Shown: positions 20,277 through 32,268 of the stretch, one piece after another
Layout of the letters: each line of letters begins with the position of its first letter
Position numbering within the stretch: the stretch's first letter is position 1
Assembly (NCBI GenBank): GCA_964019055.1
Contig: OZ025220.1
Span: 6,312,620-6,376,619 of the forward strand
Direction of reading: 5' to 3'
Origin: Anthopleura xanthogrammica
Taxonomy: Eukaryota; Cnidaria; Anthozoa; Actiniaria; Actiniidae
Length of the DNA stretch: 64,000 nt
The notes under the pieces: generated by a model
Database searches by the model: none
Told to the model about the DNA's origin: nothing
The model's input: the letters and a program-made list of their open reading frames with translations, nothing else
Position numbers and translations under genes: made by a program

Positions 20277-20681
20277 ATTTTCGCAGGACATCTACTTTGA
20301 ATATTATTTTGTAAGACTAATTAGAAATATTTGAAGGAAATTTCAAAAACAAGCTCAAAATTCACCATTTTGTTAGCTCAATGAACCGAAAATTGTTCTC
20401 AAATGATTACAACAAAAACACATAAAGCGCTTTTTTATGAGTTCTAATAATTACGTTTTTCTCATACTGTCTCAAAAGATTGATTTTTACCTGTTGTTTT
20501 AGGAAATTCAAAGTAAAAATACAGTGTTCCGTGTAAAGTTTTAGTGTTTTGCTCTGTTGAAGTTCAAAACATGTATAGTTCCTCAATACAATTTTGAAGG
20601 TTATTATGTAATTTTGAGCAGTTTTTGTGCACGCGAATAATCGTGGGCTCAAATTGTGAACGTTCAAAAGTAGTCAGTCAC
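20277..20681. other. Intergenic, no gene seen
   Basis: Lies 3' of the first GPCR gene. A short reverse frame is open here but has no protein features. Confidence 0.4.
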
Positions 20682-21626
20682 CTAAAGGCTAGGCTTGTAT
20701 AAAAGTCTTTTTAGAATCCGAATACAAGCTTGCCTAATATCTCTCATCCTTACCAGATATACAATAGGATTCAATGTAGAGTTCAAACCAACAATGCTTA
20801 GCATGGCTATGTCAACAACTGGGTCCGGGTCATATGTTTGCAAAAGCGTTATAAAAACCATCAAAAGAGGCAAGTAGCAAATAACAACCAACACTAATAT
20901 CAGAACCATTGTGTTCAAAAGCTTTTTATATTTCAAAACGTCAATAGCATTTGAAGGTGCAGCTGCATTGTTCTCTTGATGGGAACCCTGTGGTTGAATC
21001 TGGTTACAATAAATCTTCAGCGCTCTAAACGACTTGCTATAGCAGAAAAGAATCGTACATAAACAGATGATGAAAGCAATGCTGCCTAATGAACCAGTCA
21101 AATTTCTCGGTGCATACAGAGGAAGTGATGTAAGGAAGAATATCAGAATCCATAGCGCGACTAGGAGCCTTCGTATTCGTCGTAAGGTGACGGTTGATCG
21201 ATATTGTAGCTTGAGGGATATAGCCAAATATCTGTCCACGCTGATAGCCGTTATTGTTAACCCCGATACCATAGCAACCATGATTGAGAGATTAGTCGAT
21301 AGAAAATAAGAGATGCATAATGTTTGAATTTTTAGATTGATGTAAGATAGCACCGACAGACTATAACCAGTTTGGCAAAACAGTCCCATGGCCAGATCAG
21401 AGAATGCGAGATTTGTTAATAAATAATACGAAGGAGTTCTTAATTCAGGAGTCGTGAAAATAGCAATGATAACCAATAGGTTAGCTATGACTGTCGGTAC
21501 AGCGAAGACGGCGTTGAAAAGACCAAGGAATAAACTTTGTATATAAACGTTTTCAGGTATGTTAATGGTTATGTTGGAGTCCTTAGCAGGGCAGATAGGG
21601 GAAATGTTGTTGATACTTTCTCCCAT
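20682..21626 (-). CDS. Class A (rhodopsin-family) GPCR, copy 1
   Basis: 314 aa from the ATG at 21626 (MGESINNISPICPAK), a single coding exon. Seven membrane spans are visible: N1.50 in VIANLLVII, D2.50 in NLAFSDLAMG, DRYLAI at the end of TM3, W4.50 in LLVALWIL, a CYLP motif in TM6 in place of the usual CWxP, and NPIVYLV in TM7. N-glycosylation sites are present near the N-terminus (NNIS, NIT). The usual TM3 Cys is displaced by about three residues and ECL2 is very short with no clear Cys, so the standard disulfide may be missing, as in melanocortin/adenosine-like receptors. Ligand unknown. It is highly similar to the copy at 27982-28917. It couples to a G protein by family knowledge. Confidence 0.9.
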   Translation of the reverse strand: MGESINNISPICPAKDSNITINIPENVYIQSLFLGLFNAVFAVPTVIANLLVIIAIFTTPELRTPSYYLLTNLAFSDLAMGLFCQTGYSLSVLSYINLKIQTLCISYFLSTNLSIMVAMVSGLTITAISVDRYLAISLKLQYRSTVTLRRIRRLLVALWILIFFLTSLPLYAPRNLTGSLGSIAFIICLCTILFCYSKSFRALKIYCNQIQPQGSHQENNAAAPSNAIDVLKYKKLLNTMVLILVLVVICYLPLLMVFITLLQTYDPDPVVDIAMLSIVGLNSTLNPIVYLVRMRDIRQACIRILKRLLYKPSL

Positions 21627-22480
21627 TGTTTGCAATTTAATTGAAATTTACTTTGTATATTTAATCTTTTTTCTTGTTATCCTCCTTCCTTTTCTTCTTC
21701 TCAGATATTCTCCGGCGTCGTTGTCTTCTTGGGTGTATTTCCTGAGCCACACAATGAAAGCTAAAGTATATACATATACTTCTTCACATTCACGTCTTAC
21801 TCTTAACTCTTCTCCGTTTTTCTTCTTGTATTTCTTCGTTTTAAAACGTCTTCCCAATTCTTTTTTTCTTATCTCTTTTTCTAAAGCTTGCTTAGTCAGA
21901 TGACAGATAAAGAAGACCCAAGAAAAACTTGAGCAATTGCAGTTGACTATACGGTTAATTGAGCTGAAGGAGTTGAAAGTAGATCATTCATTCTTCGTTC
22001 TTTTTCCGTTCTTCTTTTTTCTTCGTTGCGGTCTTTCTCTTCCCTCTTCTTCGGTTTTATTCTTCGCTCTCTTTATTTTTCACTCTTTTTTTGTTCTTCC
22101 TCTTAACCTCTTACTTTTTTAAATACAGATCGCAGGAAAACGTGAACACTGTCTTAAAAAAAGCGGCCTGATCTAAACGAAACCAGTCTGATGAAGTGAG
22201 AAAAACTGAAACGTCTGCAGGTGAATATCAAATGCACAAAGAGATTGACTAGTTGTATGAAGGTGACTAATGATATATTGGGACTTTGATAAATTACAAA
22301 CTAGCTCGGCAAGCAACAAAACCCTCATTACGGGAGATCAAGGAAAAGAAACCTTGGTTTATGAAAGATAATTGGCTTGAACGCGATATGAAATAAAGAA
22401 GTGCAGTGAAATTAACTTAGAAAAAATTCTGGTTTTAATGAAATTGTTTTACACCTGTCGCCTAGTGAACCGTTTCCTTT
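21627..22480. other. 5' flank of GPCR copy 1, shared with copy 2
   Basis: Pyrimidine-rich (TTCTTC-type) stretch, then blocks that recur at 24577-25160 and 29457-29850 (TGAAACGTCTGCAGGTGA, AGGTGACTAATGATATATTG). This marks the duplicated unit. It may include the untranslated 5' exon. Confidence 0.55.
22188..22211 (+). ncRNA. Hammerhead-like core motif in the GPCR flank repeat
   Basis: CTGATGA, then AGT-GAGAAAA-ACT as a 3-bp stem II, then GAAAC. The paralogous copies have lost it: CTGTTGA at 24640 and TTATGAA near 29534. The stem is short, so chance is a real possibility. Confidence 0.25.
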
Positions 22481-22618
22481 GAATAGAGGCTTTGCACCAT
22501 CAACAGGAACAATAGAGTCTTTCCCCCTGAGAAACTGAATCTTTCTGATGTAAATCATATTAGTAAAATTCTACTACTATACTATTGCAAATCCTGCATT
22601 CTGATTGGCTAACGTACT

Positions 22619-22644
22619 CACTATCTATCAGCCGATAGATAGTG
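22619..22644. repeat. Perfect 26-bp palindrome
   Basis: CACTATCTATCAG / CCGATAGATAGTG reads almost identically on both strands and is followed by a larger hairpin using the same CTATCAGCCGATAG core. Confidence 0.7.
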
Positions 22645-22751
22645 GGTAGAGAAAGCCGGACTTGTTTTGAAAAAATGGCGGCTTTTCCTTCGCGCTTTTG
22701 TGAAGTTTAGTTTAGTTTAGTATAGTATAGTTTAGTTGAGATTTTTACTAA

Positions 22752-22863
22752 AACAATTAAAAGACTCACTCTCGATTTCTATCGGCTTTGATAGTTGACT
22801 CGGGGCCGGAGCCCCTCGTCAACTATCAGCCGATAGAAATCTCGAGTTCGTCTTCTAATTGTT
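22752..22863. repeat. Hairpin, 50-nt arms around GGGGCCGGAGCCCC
   Basis: AACAATTAAAAGACTCACTC with CGATTTCTATCGGCTTTGAT is mirrored on the right. The GC-rich centre resembles those of the hairpins at 13.7, 14.4 and 14.9 kb. Confidence 0.7.
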
Positions 22864-24139
22864 AATTAGATCAGATTCAATGGACTACTTCGACGATGCT
22901 GCGGCCATTTTGGTAGGGGGCAAAATACAAATCTTTGTTACACTTATGGCATATTTGATGTAGGCTTAACATGCACATGGTCTCTAGTACGTCAGTGTCC
23001 TTGTCACAGATGATGTTAGTATTCTTCCAGTTTAGTTTTAGTGTTATTTAGATTTGTACTATCAGTTTCAGATGTTATTCTATATTTCCTATACCTTTTC
23101 ATTGTTATTTCAAAGGGAAGCGCCTAGCATGGCACTTTCCCCATTGGGTAGCGTAGATGGCATTTGTAATCTTTTTATTCTTATATGCCCAATAAATATA
23201 TGTAAAAAAAAATCGATCTAAATTAACGTTTCACGCCTAAACAACTTGACAAGAGATAAATTAAGAAGATGGGCATCAAAGAAAGACCAATAAACGAAGC
23301 CTATTCTATCCGACATTTTTGTTTTCTTTTGCCCACTGGACGCCCCATAATGCATTGCGATTAAAGATGTGAAAATACTGTCTGATACTACGTAGAAAAA
23401 TGAAATGCTTGTCACTTAACCAGCATTATAGGGCCAGACAAATCCAGGATTTGTTTTTTTCTTCATTAGATCCTACGTATACCCCCGGCATCTCGTAAAA
23501 AGTTATTTTCATTAATTCAGATTCAAGATGACCGCCGCATCGTCGAAGTAGTCCATTGTTCCTGCATGCTGCATGGCTGCCATCACATGATGGTGCGCAG
23601 TCTTCTATTGGGAAAAAAGGTTTTCATCTTTATGGTTGATGACTAAAGCTCATACAATCTGTCAAAAAGAAAAGTCTGTGCTTTTTGTAGTTCATTTAGT
23701 GGTAAAAACACAATACACAATACAACTTGGTTTTTGAAAAGATTACTTGGACGCAGTCTGCCAGCTAGCAGGATATATTGTCAAAATTTGCAGCCTTGGC
23801 TTGACCTTGTCGTCCACTAACAATACTGTTAAGAAGGGTTTAGTAAACAGAAACTCCCCACCCCACCCCCCTCATTCAATAGAGCTACAGCTCTGGAGGA
23901 GCAGCTAGCTCAAATTAATTTTTCAAACTCAATAACTCTACTCAGCGGGCAGTGTTTGGCGACGCTTTGGGCTGGTTTCTCTGCACGTTGGTTTATTCCG
24001 ACGACGAAATCCCTCGTAGATCAAACCCAAGTGTTATTGAGGTGGTCGAAGCTAAAATGAGAAAAGCAGGCCAAATAGAAGCCCAATGGGATACCAACGG
24101 ACACATGTTAAAATGTGAAGTCCTTCATGAAAAATCAGT

Positions 24140-24550
24140 TTTTTAATGCAGTTTTTAACTGTATTATCTCTGAGTATATCTGAGTTCTCGACCCTCTGAT
24201 GCACATATATGTACTGATCTAAGAATTTTGAAAGATAAACGAGTTCTTATCCACGAGATAATAGTGGCATGTGTCTCTCCAGTTTTCTTCGCGACTTTTT
24301 CTGAGAGTTGCTTAAGAAACATCTGGCATTCGGAGCCCATCCCTCCATTGGTCCCAAAGACTAATGGCGTAAAAGTGTTCATGTCAACGTTAAGGATTCT
24401 TTGCCGGTACTTCCTTTTCTTCTTATTCTCCTGTTCCTTAAAGATCGTGGAGGTGTTCTTGTTCTGGTTACACTTGCAGTTTACATGCGATACTCGGACG
24501 TCAAAAAATGCAGCTACTCCTCGTGTCCAGAAAACTCCTGCTTTAATGTA
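24140..24550 (-). pseudogene. Retroelement C-terminal ORF fragment, copy A
   Basis: Reverse-strand remnant with FTPLVFGTNGGMGSECQMFL and ISWIRTRLSFKILRS, a segment I associate with the C-terminus of cnidarian retrotransposon polyproteins. The frame shifts near the 3' side. A 29-bp deletion relative to copy B joins the ends at 24547. Confidence 0.55.
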
Positions 24551-24576
24551 GATCTAACTTCTTGCTTTTTTTAAAA

Positions 24577-25160
24577 TTCAGATCGCAGAAAAAACGTAAT
24601 TACTGTCTTAAAAAAGGACTTTAATTAAACGAAGGCAGTCTGTTGAAGCGAGCAAAACTGAAACGTCTGCAGGTGATTGTTCCCTGCTAACAGAGCCTAT
24701 TTTCCTTTGGTATAATAGAAGGAGAATAATAAACTCTGCTACTATAAGGCGTTATATTTGTCACGCATGCGTGGTGTATCTTAGCAACGCTGTCAAAAAA
24801 ACCAACATGATTTTGACAGCCACCGCGTCAAATTAAGATTGCGCATGCGCATTATCTGTAATCCGGTTAAAAACCGGTTTTAAAACTGGTTTCGTTCGTC
24901 CTTCAATAAATATAAAAAATAGACTCTGCTGGCAGGGAAGTTGATTGTCATGCACAAAGACATTGACTTATTGTATGTAGGTGACAAATGATATATTAGG
25001 ACTTTGACAAATAACAAACTAACCTACCAACAAAACCCTCTTTGCAGGAGATCAAAGAAAAAGCTTGGGGTTTTTTAAATGACAATTGGCTTGAACGCGA
25101 TATGAAAGAAGTGCAGTAAAAATAACTCAGAAAACATTCTGGTTTTAATAGAATTGTTTA
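24577..25160. repeat. Third copy of the GPCR 5' flank, without a GPCR
   Basis: Matches 22126-22440 and 29457-29850 (CAAAACTGAAACGTCTGCAG, ACAAATGATATATTAGGACT, GGCTTGAACGCGATATGAAA). An insertion at about 24680-24945 interrupts it. The receptor gene that should accompany it is absent. Confidence 0.55.
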
Positions 25161-26330
25161 CACCTGCCGGCTAGTGACCCACTTTCTTTGAATTTGTAAG
25201 AGAAAAAAGGGTTTCATTTCATGTATTAGTAAATAAAAAGCTGCAAATGTTGATGACTAAAGCTCATACAATCTGTCAAAAAGAAAAGTCTTCCTTTTCA
25301 GTGGTAAGAACACAAAACACCTACATATAGCTACAAAAAGCCAAAGGAAATTCAGTAATATCCAAGAATAGCTAGAATGCCTTTAAATTACTATCCTTAT
25401 TATTCTTATTCTTAATACAGTAAAATCCCGCATAACAGAGCCAGGCTGAAATTTGCCATTCAAGCACCTGGGCAATACACAAGAACCACTTCAGCCCGAC
25501 AAATAAGGATTCGCGACGAAGGCCAATACGGAATATATTTTCTTCCAACTGCGCCGTCAATATAATCCGTATTGGCGGCTCAAAATCGCAATAAGCTTTG
25601 TATCGTGATTCTTTTATCGCTCGCCAATTCTGAGCCGACAATACGGGTTTATATTGGCGGCTCTCTCCAGAGTCAAACTTATTGGAAAATCCCGATACTG
25701 GTTCTTATATGAAAAGTTTAAAACTTTAATATATTTGGTCATTGGGAATAAGTTAGTAGATCTAAAGGGACAAATTTAGTAAATCAATAGGAGAAATTTT
25801 TTTATTTATTTATTTATTTTTATTCATTTATTAATTAATTTATTTTATTTTAATTAAATTTTGAATGCTTAGGGATTGGGACTAGGATTGGGATTAGGAT
25901 TAGAGGGTTATTTAATGAAAATATATCTATATCAGTTTTTATATTTTATATTATATTTTATATTTACAATTATAGTTATATTTAGCTACACTGGACATCT
26001 TGTTAAGACCAGTGTTTCTTAATACTGATAGATTTTTCCAGTTTAAATAAAGTATTTATTATTATTATTATTATTATTAAGTGTAAACTGCATGATATTT
26101 ATTTTTGCAGTTTATATACTAATGTAAGAAAACCGTTAGGATGGTAATGTTTCAGTTATCACAGTCAATATAAGACCTTCCAGGGTCAATAGATTAACGA
26201 TGAAAAATACAATTATATTAAAAACACCATATCAGGGACAACTGTTTTTGGCTTGTAAATAAAAACCAGTTAAGAACCGACTCAGCCTGATTTCTCACTA
26301 GATACCAAATATATGAGAACCATTTCAGCC
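25161..26330. other. Intergenic, AT-rich simple sequence, no gene seen
   Basis: Contains TTTATT tracts (25798-25860), an (ATT)n stretch at about 26055-26080 and a degenerate inverted-end motif (ACAGTAAAATCCCG at 25419). Confidence 0.4.
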
Positions 26331-26334
26331 AGAC

Positions 26335-26905
26335 CTGGAAAAATAGTGTTTTTTTAATGCAGTTTTTAACTGTATTATCTCTGAGTATATCTGAGTTCTC
26401 GACCCTCTGATGCACATATGTACTGATCTAAGAATTTTGAAAGATAAACGAGTTCTTATCCACGAGATAATGGTGGCATATGTCTCTCCAGTTTTCTTCG
26501 AGACTTTTTCTGAGAGTTGCTTGAGAAACATCTGGCATTCGGAGCCCATCCCTCCATTGGTCACAAAGACTAATGGCGTAAAAGTGTTCATGTCAACGTT
26601 AAGAATTCTTTGCTGGTACTCTCTTTTCTTCTTATTCTCCTGTTCCTTAAATATCGTGGAAGTGTTCTTGTTCTGGTTACACTTGCAGTTTACATGCGAT
26701 ACTCGAACGTCAAAAAATGCAGTTACTCCTCGTGTCCAGAAACCTCCTGCTTTAATGTCTAGCCGTGCTTCAGGACTTGTGTTTGTAGATCTTAGGTCGA
26801 ATCTTTCATGGTCGAGTGGAATAAGGTGTGGGCCTACTTCAACGTAATTGCAAACTTTGCTGATTAATGTAGTCAGAAAATCACGTATACTATCGTGTCT
26901 CTGAG
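26335..26905 (-). pseudogene. Retroelement C-terminal ORF fragment, copy B (longer)
   Basis: About 190 codons remain open on the reverse strand: LRSTNTSPEARLDIKAGGFW, AFFDVRV, a Cys/Lys-rich linker, TFTPLVFVTNGGMGSECQMF and SWIRTRLSFKILRS. The spacing ARLDI ... FFDVRV recalls the D...(E/D)xV core of restriction-like nucleases; that reading is inference. The 5' end runs into the (TTA)n/(GTCGTT)n microsatellite, so it is 5'-truncated. Copy A at 24140 is a close relative. Confidence 0.55.
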
Positions 26906-27981
<1,076 letters not shown>

Positions 27982-28917
27982 TCAAGGTTTGCATAAAAGT
28001 CTTTTTAGAATCCGAATACAAGCTTGCCTAATATCTCTCATCCTTACCAGATATACAATAGGATTCAATGTAGAGTTCAAACCAACAATGCTTAGCATGG
28101 CTATGGCAAAAAATGGGTCCGGGTCCCCTGTTTGCAAAAACGTTATAAAAATCATCAAAAGAGGCAAGTAGCAAATAACAACCAACACTAATATCAGAAC
28201 CATTGTGTTCAAAAGCTTTTTATACTTTAAAACGTCAATAGCATTTGAAGGTGCAGCTGCATTGTTCTCTTGATGGGAACCCTGTGGTTGAATCTGGTTA
28301 CAATAAATCTTCAGTGCTCTAAACGACTTGCTATAGCAGAAAAGAATGGTACATAAACAGATGATGAAAGCAATGCTGCCTAATGAACCAGTCAAATTTC
28401 TCGGTGCATAGTAAGGAAGTGACGTAAAGAAGAATACCACAATCCACAGCGCGACTAGGAGCCTTCGTATTCGTCGTAAGGTGACGGTTGATCGATATCG
28501 TAGCTTGAGGGATATAGCCAAATATCTGTCCACGCTGATAGCCGTTATTGTTAACCCCGATCCCATAGTAATCATAGCTGAGAGATTAGTCGATAGAAAA
28601 TAAGAGATGCATAATGTTTGAATATTTAGATTGATGAAGGAAAACGCTGTCAGGCTATAACCAGTTTGGCAAAATATTCCCATGGCCAGATCAGAGAAAG
28701 CGAGATTTGTTAATAAATAATACGAAGGAGTTCGTAATTCAGGAGTCGTGAAAATAGCTACTATAATCAAGAGGTTAGCTATGGCTGTCGGTACGGCGAA
28801 GACGGCATTGAAAAGACCAAATAATAAACTTTGTAAATAAAAGTTTTCTGAGATGATGATGGTTATGTTGGAGTCCATTACACCGCAAGTGTTGCGGTTG
28901 ACGATGGGATCTTCCAT
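27982..28917 (-). CDS. Class A (rhodopsin-family) GPCR, copy 2
   Basis: 311 aa from the ATG at 28917 (MEDPIVNRNTCGVMD), single coding exon; an AG just before the ATG (CGCTTGCAG) may be a splice acceptor. Same landmarks as copy 1: NLAFSDLAMG, VDRYLAI, ALWIVVF, CYLP in TM6, NPIVYLV. From TM4 to the C-terminus the two copies are nearly identical, including the third loop (SHQENNAAAPSNAIDVLKYK). The N-terminus and TM3 entrance differ more (CGVMDSNITIIISEN versus CPAKDSNITINIPEN). The stop codon TGA is followed at once by the hexamer array, so the 3' UTR is microsatellite. Ligand unknown. Confidence 0.9.
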   Translation of the reverse strand: MEDPIVNRNTCGVMDSNITIIISENFYLQSLLFGLFNAVFAVPTAIANLLIIVAIFTTPELRTPSYYLLTNLAFSDLAMGIFCQTGYSLTAFSFINLNIQTLCISYFLSTNLSAMITMGSGLTITAISVDRYLAISLKLRYRSTVTLRRIRRLLVALWIVVFFFTSLPYYAPRNLTGSLGSIAFIICLCTILFCYSKSFRALKIYCNQIQPQGSHQENNAAAPSNAIDVLKYKKLLNTMVLILVLVVICYLPLLMIFITFLQTGDPDPFFAIAMLSIVGLNSTLNPIVYLVRMRDIRQACIRILKRLLCKP

Positions 28918-29835
28918 TGTCTGCAAGCGAAATTTACTTTTTATGGTAGTTTCAAGGCTTTTCAAAGGCTTTCCTCGTTTTCTTCCTTTCTTCTCTTCTT
29001 CGCGGTTATTCTCGTTGTCTTCTTGGGAGTGATCTTTCTCTTCAATTTGCGACGTAAAAATAGAATAATATCACACGAGGAAAGCTAAAGTCTCGTACTT
29101 TGTCCATGCATGCACTTCTTGTCGTGCACGTTTTTCTGTGTTTCTTGTTCTAGTTCTTCTTCGACTTTTCCCTTCGCTTTTCTTCTCAGTATTTAAGCCT
29201 TTTTTGTTAGATCACAGAAAAAACACTATAGAAGCCAACTGAAGAAAAAAAATGAGAAGAAAAAAGAAACGATCGGCACAGTTGGCTATACTGACAGTAA
29301 TATGAACTGAAGGAGTTGAAATATATACTTCGATCTTTGTTCTTTTTTCTTCGTGGTGGTCTTTGTCTTCCCTCTTCTTAGTTCTTCTTCTTCCGTTTAA
29401 TTATTCATACTTTTTATTCTTCCTCCTTTTTGGTTGTTGTTCTTCTTGCTGTTTTATTCAGATCACCGAGAAAAACTTGAACACTGTGAGTCCTAAAAAA
29501 GGCCTTATGGTCTACACGAAACCAATCTTATGAAGTGAGCAAAAAAGAAACATCCGCAGGTGAATTGAATAATATCACACAGGTTTAAAGACACAACGGA
29601 GATTGATATTGTAAGTAGGTGACATATGATATATGAGGACTTTGCTTATCATATATAAGTACTACAAAAACCAATCTAATAAACCCTCAACCCAGCACGA
29701 GATCAAAGAAAAAAACGTGGTTTATATCATATCTCTTTTTAGTCCTTTTGTCGGAAAGAAGGAATTGAGAAAAAATAATTAAGGTTTATAGAATGATGAA
29801 GGGTAAATATGACATTAGCTCAGAAAAAATTCTAC
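28918..29835. repeat. 5' flank of GPCR copy 2, duplicated unit
   Basis: Parallels 21627-22480: TTCTTC-rich stretch, then AACACTGTGAGTCCTAAAAA and AGGTGACATATGATATATGA blocks. Shows that the whole receptor unit, not only the ORF, was copied. Confidence 0.55.
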
Positions 29836-30396
29836 TTTGAAGAAAATTGTTTACACCTGTTTCAAATAAAGTTGATAATGGGAAATGGTCGATCTGAGAC
29901 CGATAGGAATTGTGGGAGTTTATTAGATTACAAATGCATTGTCATAGTCACACCTGATTGGTACTGAATCACAGATACACGCATCAAGCATTCCGCGCTA
30001 CTGCTCTAAGCGCATGCTCAGGGGATTAAAAAGTGAGATAATATTTTGTAAAACATGTTATATTTTAGTCGTATTTTTTTTGTCAAACACAATTTTCATT
30101 AAATATTCAAGATCACGTACCGTTAAGCGAATTTTGAGTCAAAGTATACAAAAAAAATTGCATATTTTACAAAATGTTATCCCACTTTTTAATCCCCTGA
30201 GCATGCGCTTAGAGCAGTAGCGCGGAATGCTTGATACGTGTATACTAGTACGTCAGAAGTAAGTTTTTATAATAAGGCACATGATTACAACAATGTATTT
30301 GTAATATAATAAGCTCCCACAATTCCTATCGGTCTCAGATCGACCATTTCCCATTATCAACTTCATTTGAAACAGGTGTAAAGAATTTTCTTCAAA
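29836..30396. mobile_element. Long hairpin element, about 250-nt arms
   Basis: The outer arm TTGAAGAAAATTGTTTACAC with AATGGTCGATCTGAGACCGA is mirrored at 30296-30396. The inner arm CGCGCTACTGCTCTAAGCGC with ATGCTCAGGGGATTAAAAAG is mirrored at 30167-30226. The inner part may be a separate MITE: a diverged copy stands alone at 50165-50420, and a fragment of the outer arm at 59323-59360. Confidence 0.8.
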
Positions 30397-30603
30397 TAGA
30401 CGTTTTTAAATAATATTTTCATGAGATTCCAATTTGACCTTTTGATTTTAATTATCTACATTAAGAAAAACAAATTAAAGTTTCTTTCATATTTATAGTT
30501 TATTCAGCTTTTTTTTATTCCCAGTTTCATTTCATAAAAAAATTCTCTTTATTCTAAGCATAAACTTCCCTCACCTCTCTAGAACAAACACATCCTTATA
30601 TAG

Positions 30604-30735
30604 ACCCCTTGCACGTGACGTCAGAGCAGCTCAATTTGGCCGGAGGGCGAAACAAAAGAATTTTTATCTCCTGAGAATTGGAACCTATTGTTTTGCCCTC
30701 CAAATTGAGCTGCATTCCGACGTGCTGCAAGGGGT
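30604..30735. mobile_element. MITE with CACGTGACGTCA ends, copy 1
   Basis: CCCCTTGCACGTGACGTCAG with AGCAGCTCAATTTGG is mirrored at the right end (CCAAATTGAGCTGC ... GCAAGGGG). Related copies at 61940-62022 and, split, at 62637-62990. Each end carries an E-box/CRE-like CACGTGACGTCA. Confidence 0.7.
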
Positions 30736-30739
30736 TCAT

Positions 30740-31845
30740 AGAGCTATTTCAGAAAAAGTCGTTGGAGGTTTTACAGCATCTTGCTTATCAAGCTTAAAAT
30801 GTATTGTATTCAAATACAGTCATTGTCAAAAGGTTGTCCTGTGAAAAAAGGACTTAAAAACCAAAAGAACACTAAAAAAAGATGTTGTCTTTCTTAGTGT
30901 GTGTCCAGCTGATCTGAAAAAAAATATTCGCTAATCAGAATCCAAAATAAAATTACAAAACGGAGATGTCATCCTTAGTAGCCCGGCGACTCGGGAAACC
31001 GGGTTATTTTGCCACTCTATAATGAGTATCACAGTAAATGTATTCAAAATATCAAAAAACCTCTCCTGAAAATCTAGATTTATCTCAGATATAAACTTTT
31101 TTTAAATCCATTTTTGCAGGCTTCATGACACCTCAGTTTTGTAGTGACGTCATCTCTACGTCACTATTTCAGATCAGATGGCACGTGGATGGCACTGTGT
31201 GTTTTTCCCCCTTGGATGTATCCCTCCCCTCCCTCCTGAATAAACATGAAGATCACTCCCCCCGGAATAATTATAATTTGATTCTTTGACTACCAAATAT
31301 CAAAATTCATTTGCCTACTTTTGTTTCGGGCTCCTGTGGTCAAGGGGGTTGGATATAGGAGGGAAAAGACGTTCCCAGTCCTTTCTCTTATGTATTACCA
31401 CAGGATACCCAAATAGTAGTATCCATCGAAGAAAACTATTACTAGGAAAACAAAGCGCCGTTTGTCCAGCTTGAGCACAACAAACACAAGGTGCTTGTAT
31501 AAATTCAAGCTAGACCAGAACGCACTACGTTTACGAGTTTTGAATTTTATTCATTTAATTTAATTGGTTTTTAAAAGAAATTACTTTGCTTTGTGGATCT
31601 CGTATGACTAGTAACAAAGTGAAAAATACTGCAGACGTCACGGCTACGGTACGGAACTCATGACGTCCGTTTAACCTGCCAAAGAAGCTCCAAATTAAGG
31701 GGTGGACAATAAATTATAACACAAATTATAAAATTATTACTAAAAAAGTTAATACTAGAGTTGATACTATTTTTTTTTTTTTACGGAAACCCCTCGGTTT
31801 CGAGCAAGTATTCCCTCCTTGTTGGCATGAAGTGTTAAAAGACTT
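30740..31845. other. Intergenic, no gene seen
   Basis: No supported frame. A short GC-richer block lies at 30980-31010. Confidence 0.4.
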
Positions 31846-31865
31846 TTGAAAAAAAAACAAAAAAA

Positions 31866-32268
31866 ACAAAAACAAACAAACAAACAAACAAACAAACAAA
31901 CAAACAAACAAACAAACAAACAAACAAACAAACAAACAAACAAAGAAGGAAAGAAGGACAGAAAGAAAGAAAGAAAGAAAGAAAGGAAGAAAGGAAGAAA
32001 GGAAGAAAGGAAGAAAGGAAGAAAGGAAGAAAGGAAGGAAGAAAGAAAGGAAGAAAGGAAGAAAGAAAGAAAGGAAGAAAGGAAGAAAGGAAGAAAGGAA
32101 GAAAGGAAGAAAGGAAGAAAGGAAGAAAGGAAGAAAGGAAGAAAGGAAGAAAGGAAGAAAGGAAGAAAGGAAGAAAGGAAGAAAGGAAGAAAGGAAGAAA
32201 GGAAGAAAGGAAGAAAGGAAGAAAGAAAGAAAGGAAGAAAGGAAGAAAGGAAGGAAGAAAGAAAAAAC
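31866..32268. repeat. (AAAC)n then (GAAAGAAG GAA)n microsatellite
   Basis: About 80 bp of AAAC units followed by about 320 bp of GAAA/GGAAGAAA units. Lys/Glu/Arg and Phe/Leu frames through it are artefacts. Confidence 0.95.

Larger units (their letters stand above)
22490..23600. mobile_element. Long inverted-repeat element with GCACCATCA ends
   Basis: The left end GCTTTGCACCATCAACAGGA and the right end TGCATGGCTGCCATCACATG ATGGTGC face each other. Inside, AATGGACTACTTCGACGATG at 22879 is mirrored at 23533-23558. The same terminal motif (TTGCACCATCACGTGATGGC) occurs at 39309 and 51774 in introns of the mannosidase gene. Confidence 0.55.

Noticed and set aside
23952..24146. 64-codon frame (ALGWFLCTLVYSDDEIP ...) as a small gene
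   Set aside because: No start context, no conserved feature, abuts the retroelement remnant; kept only as a possible fragment.
25870..25910. GGGATTAGGATTAG stretch as an internal telomere repeat
   Set aside because: Too short and irregular; not TTAGGG units.
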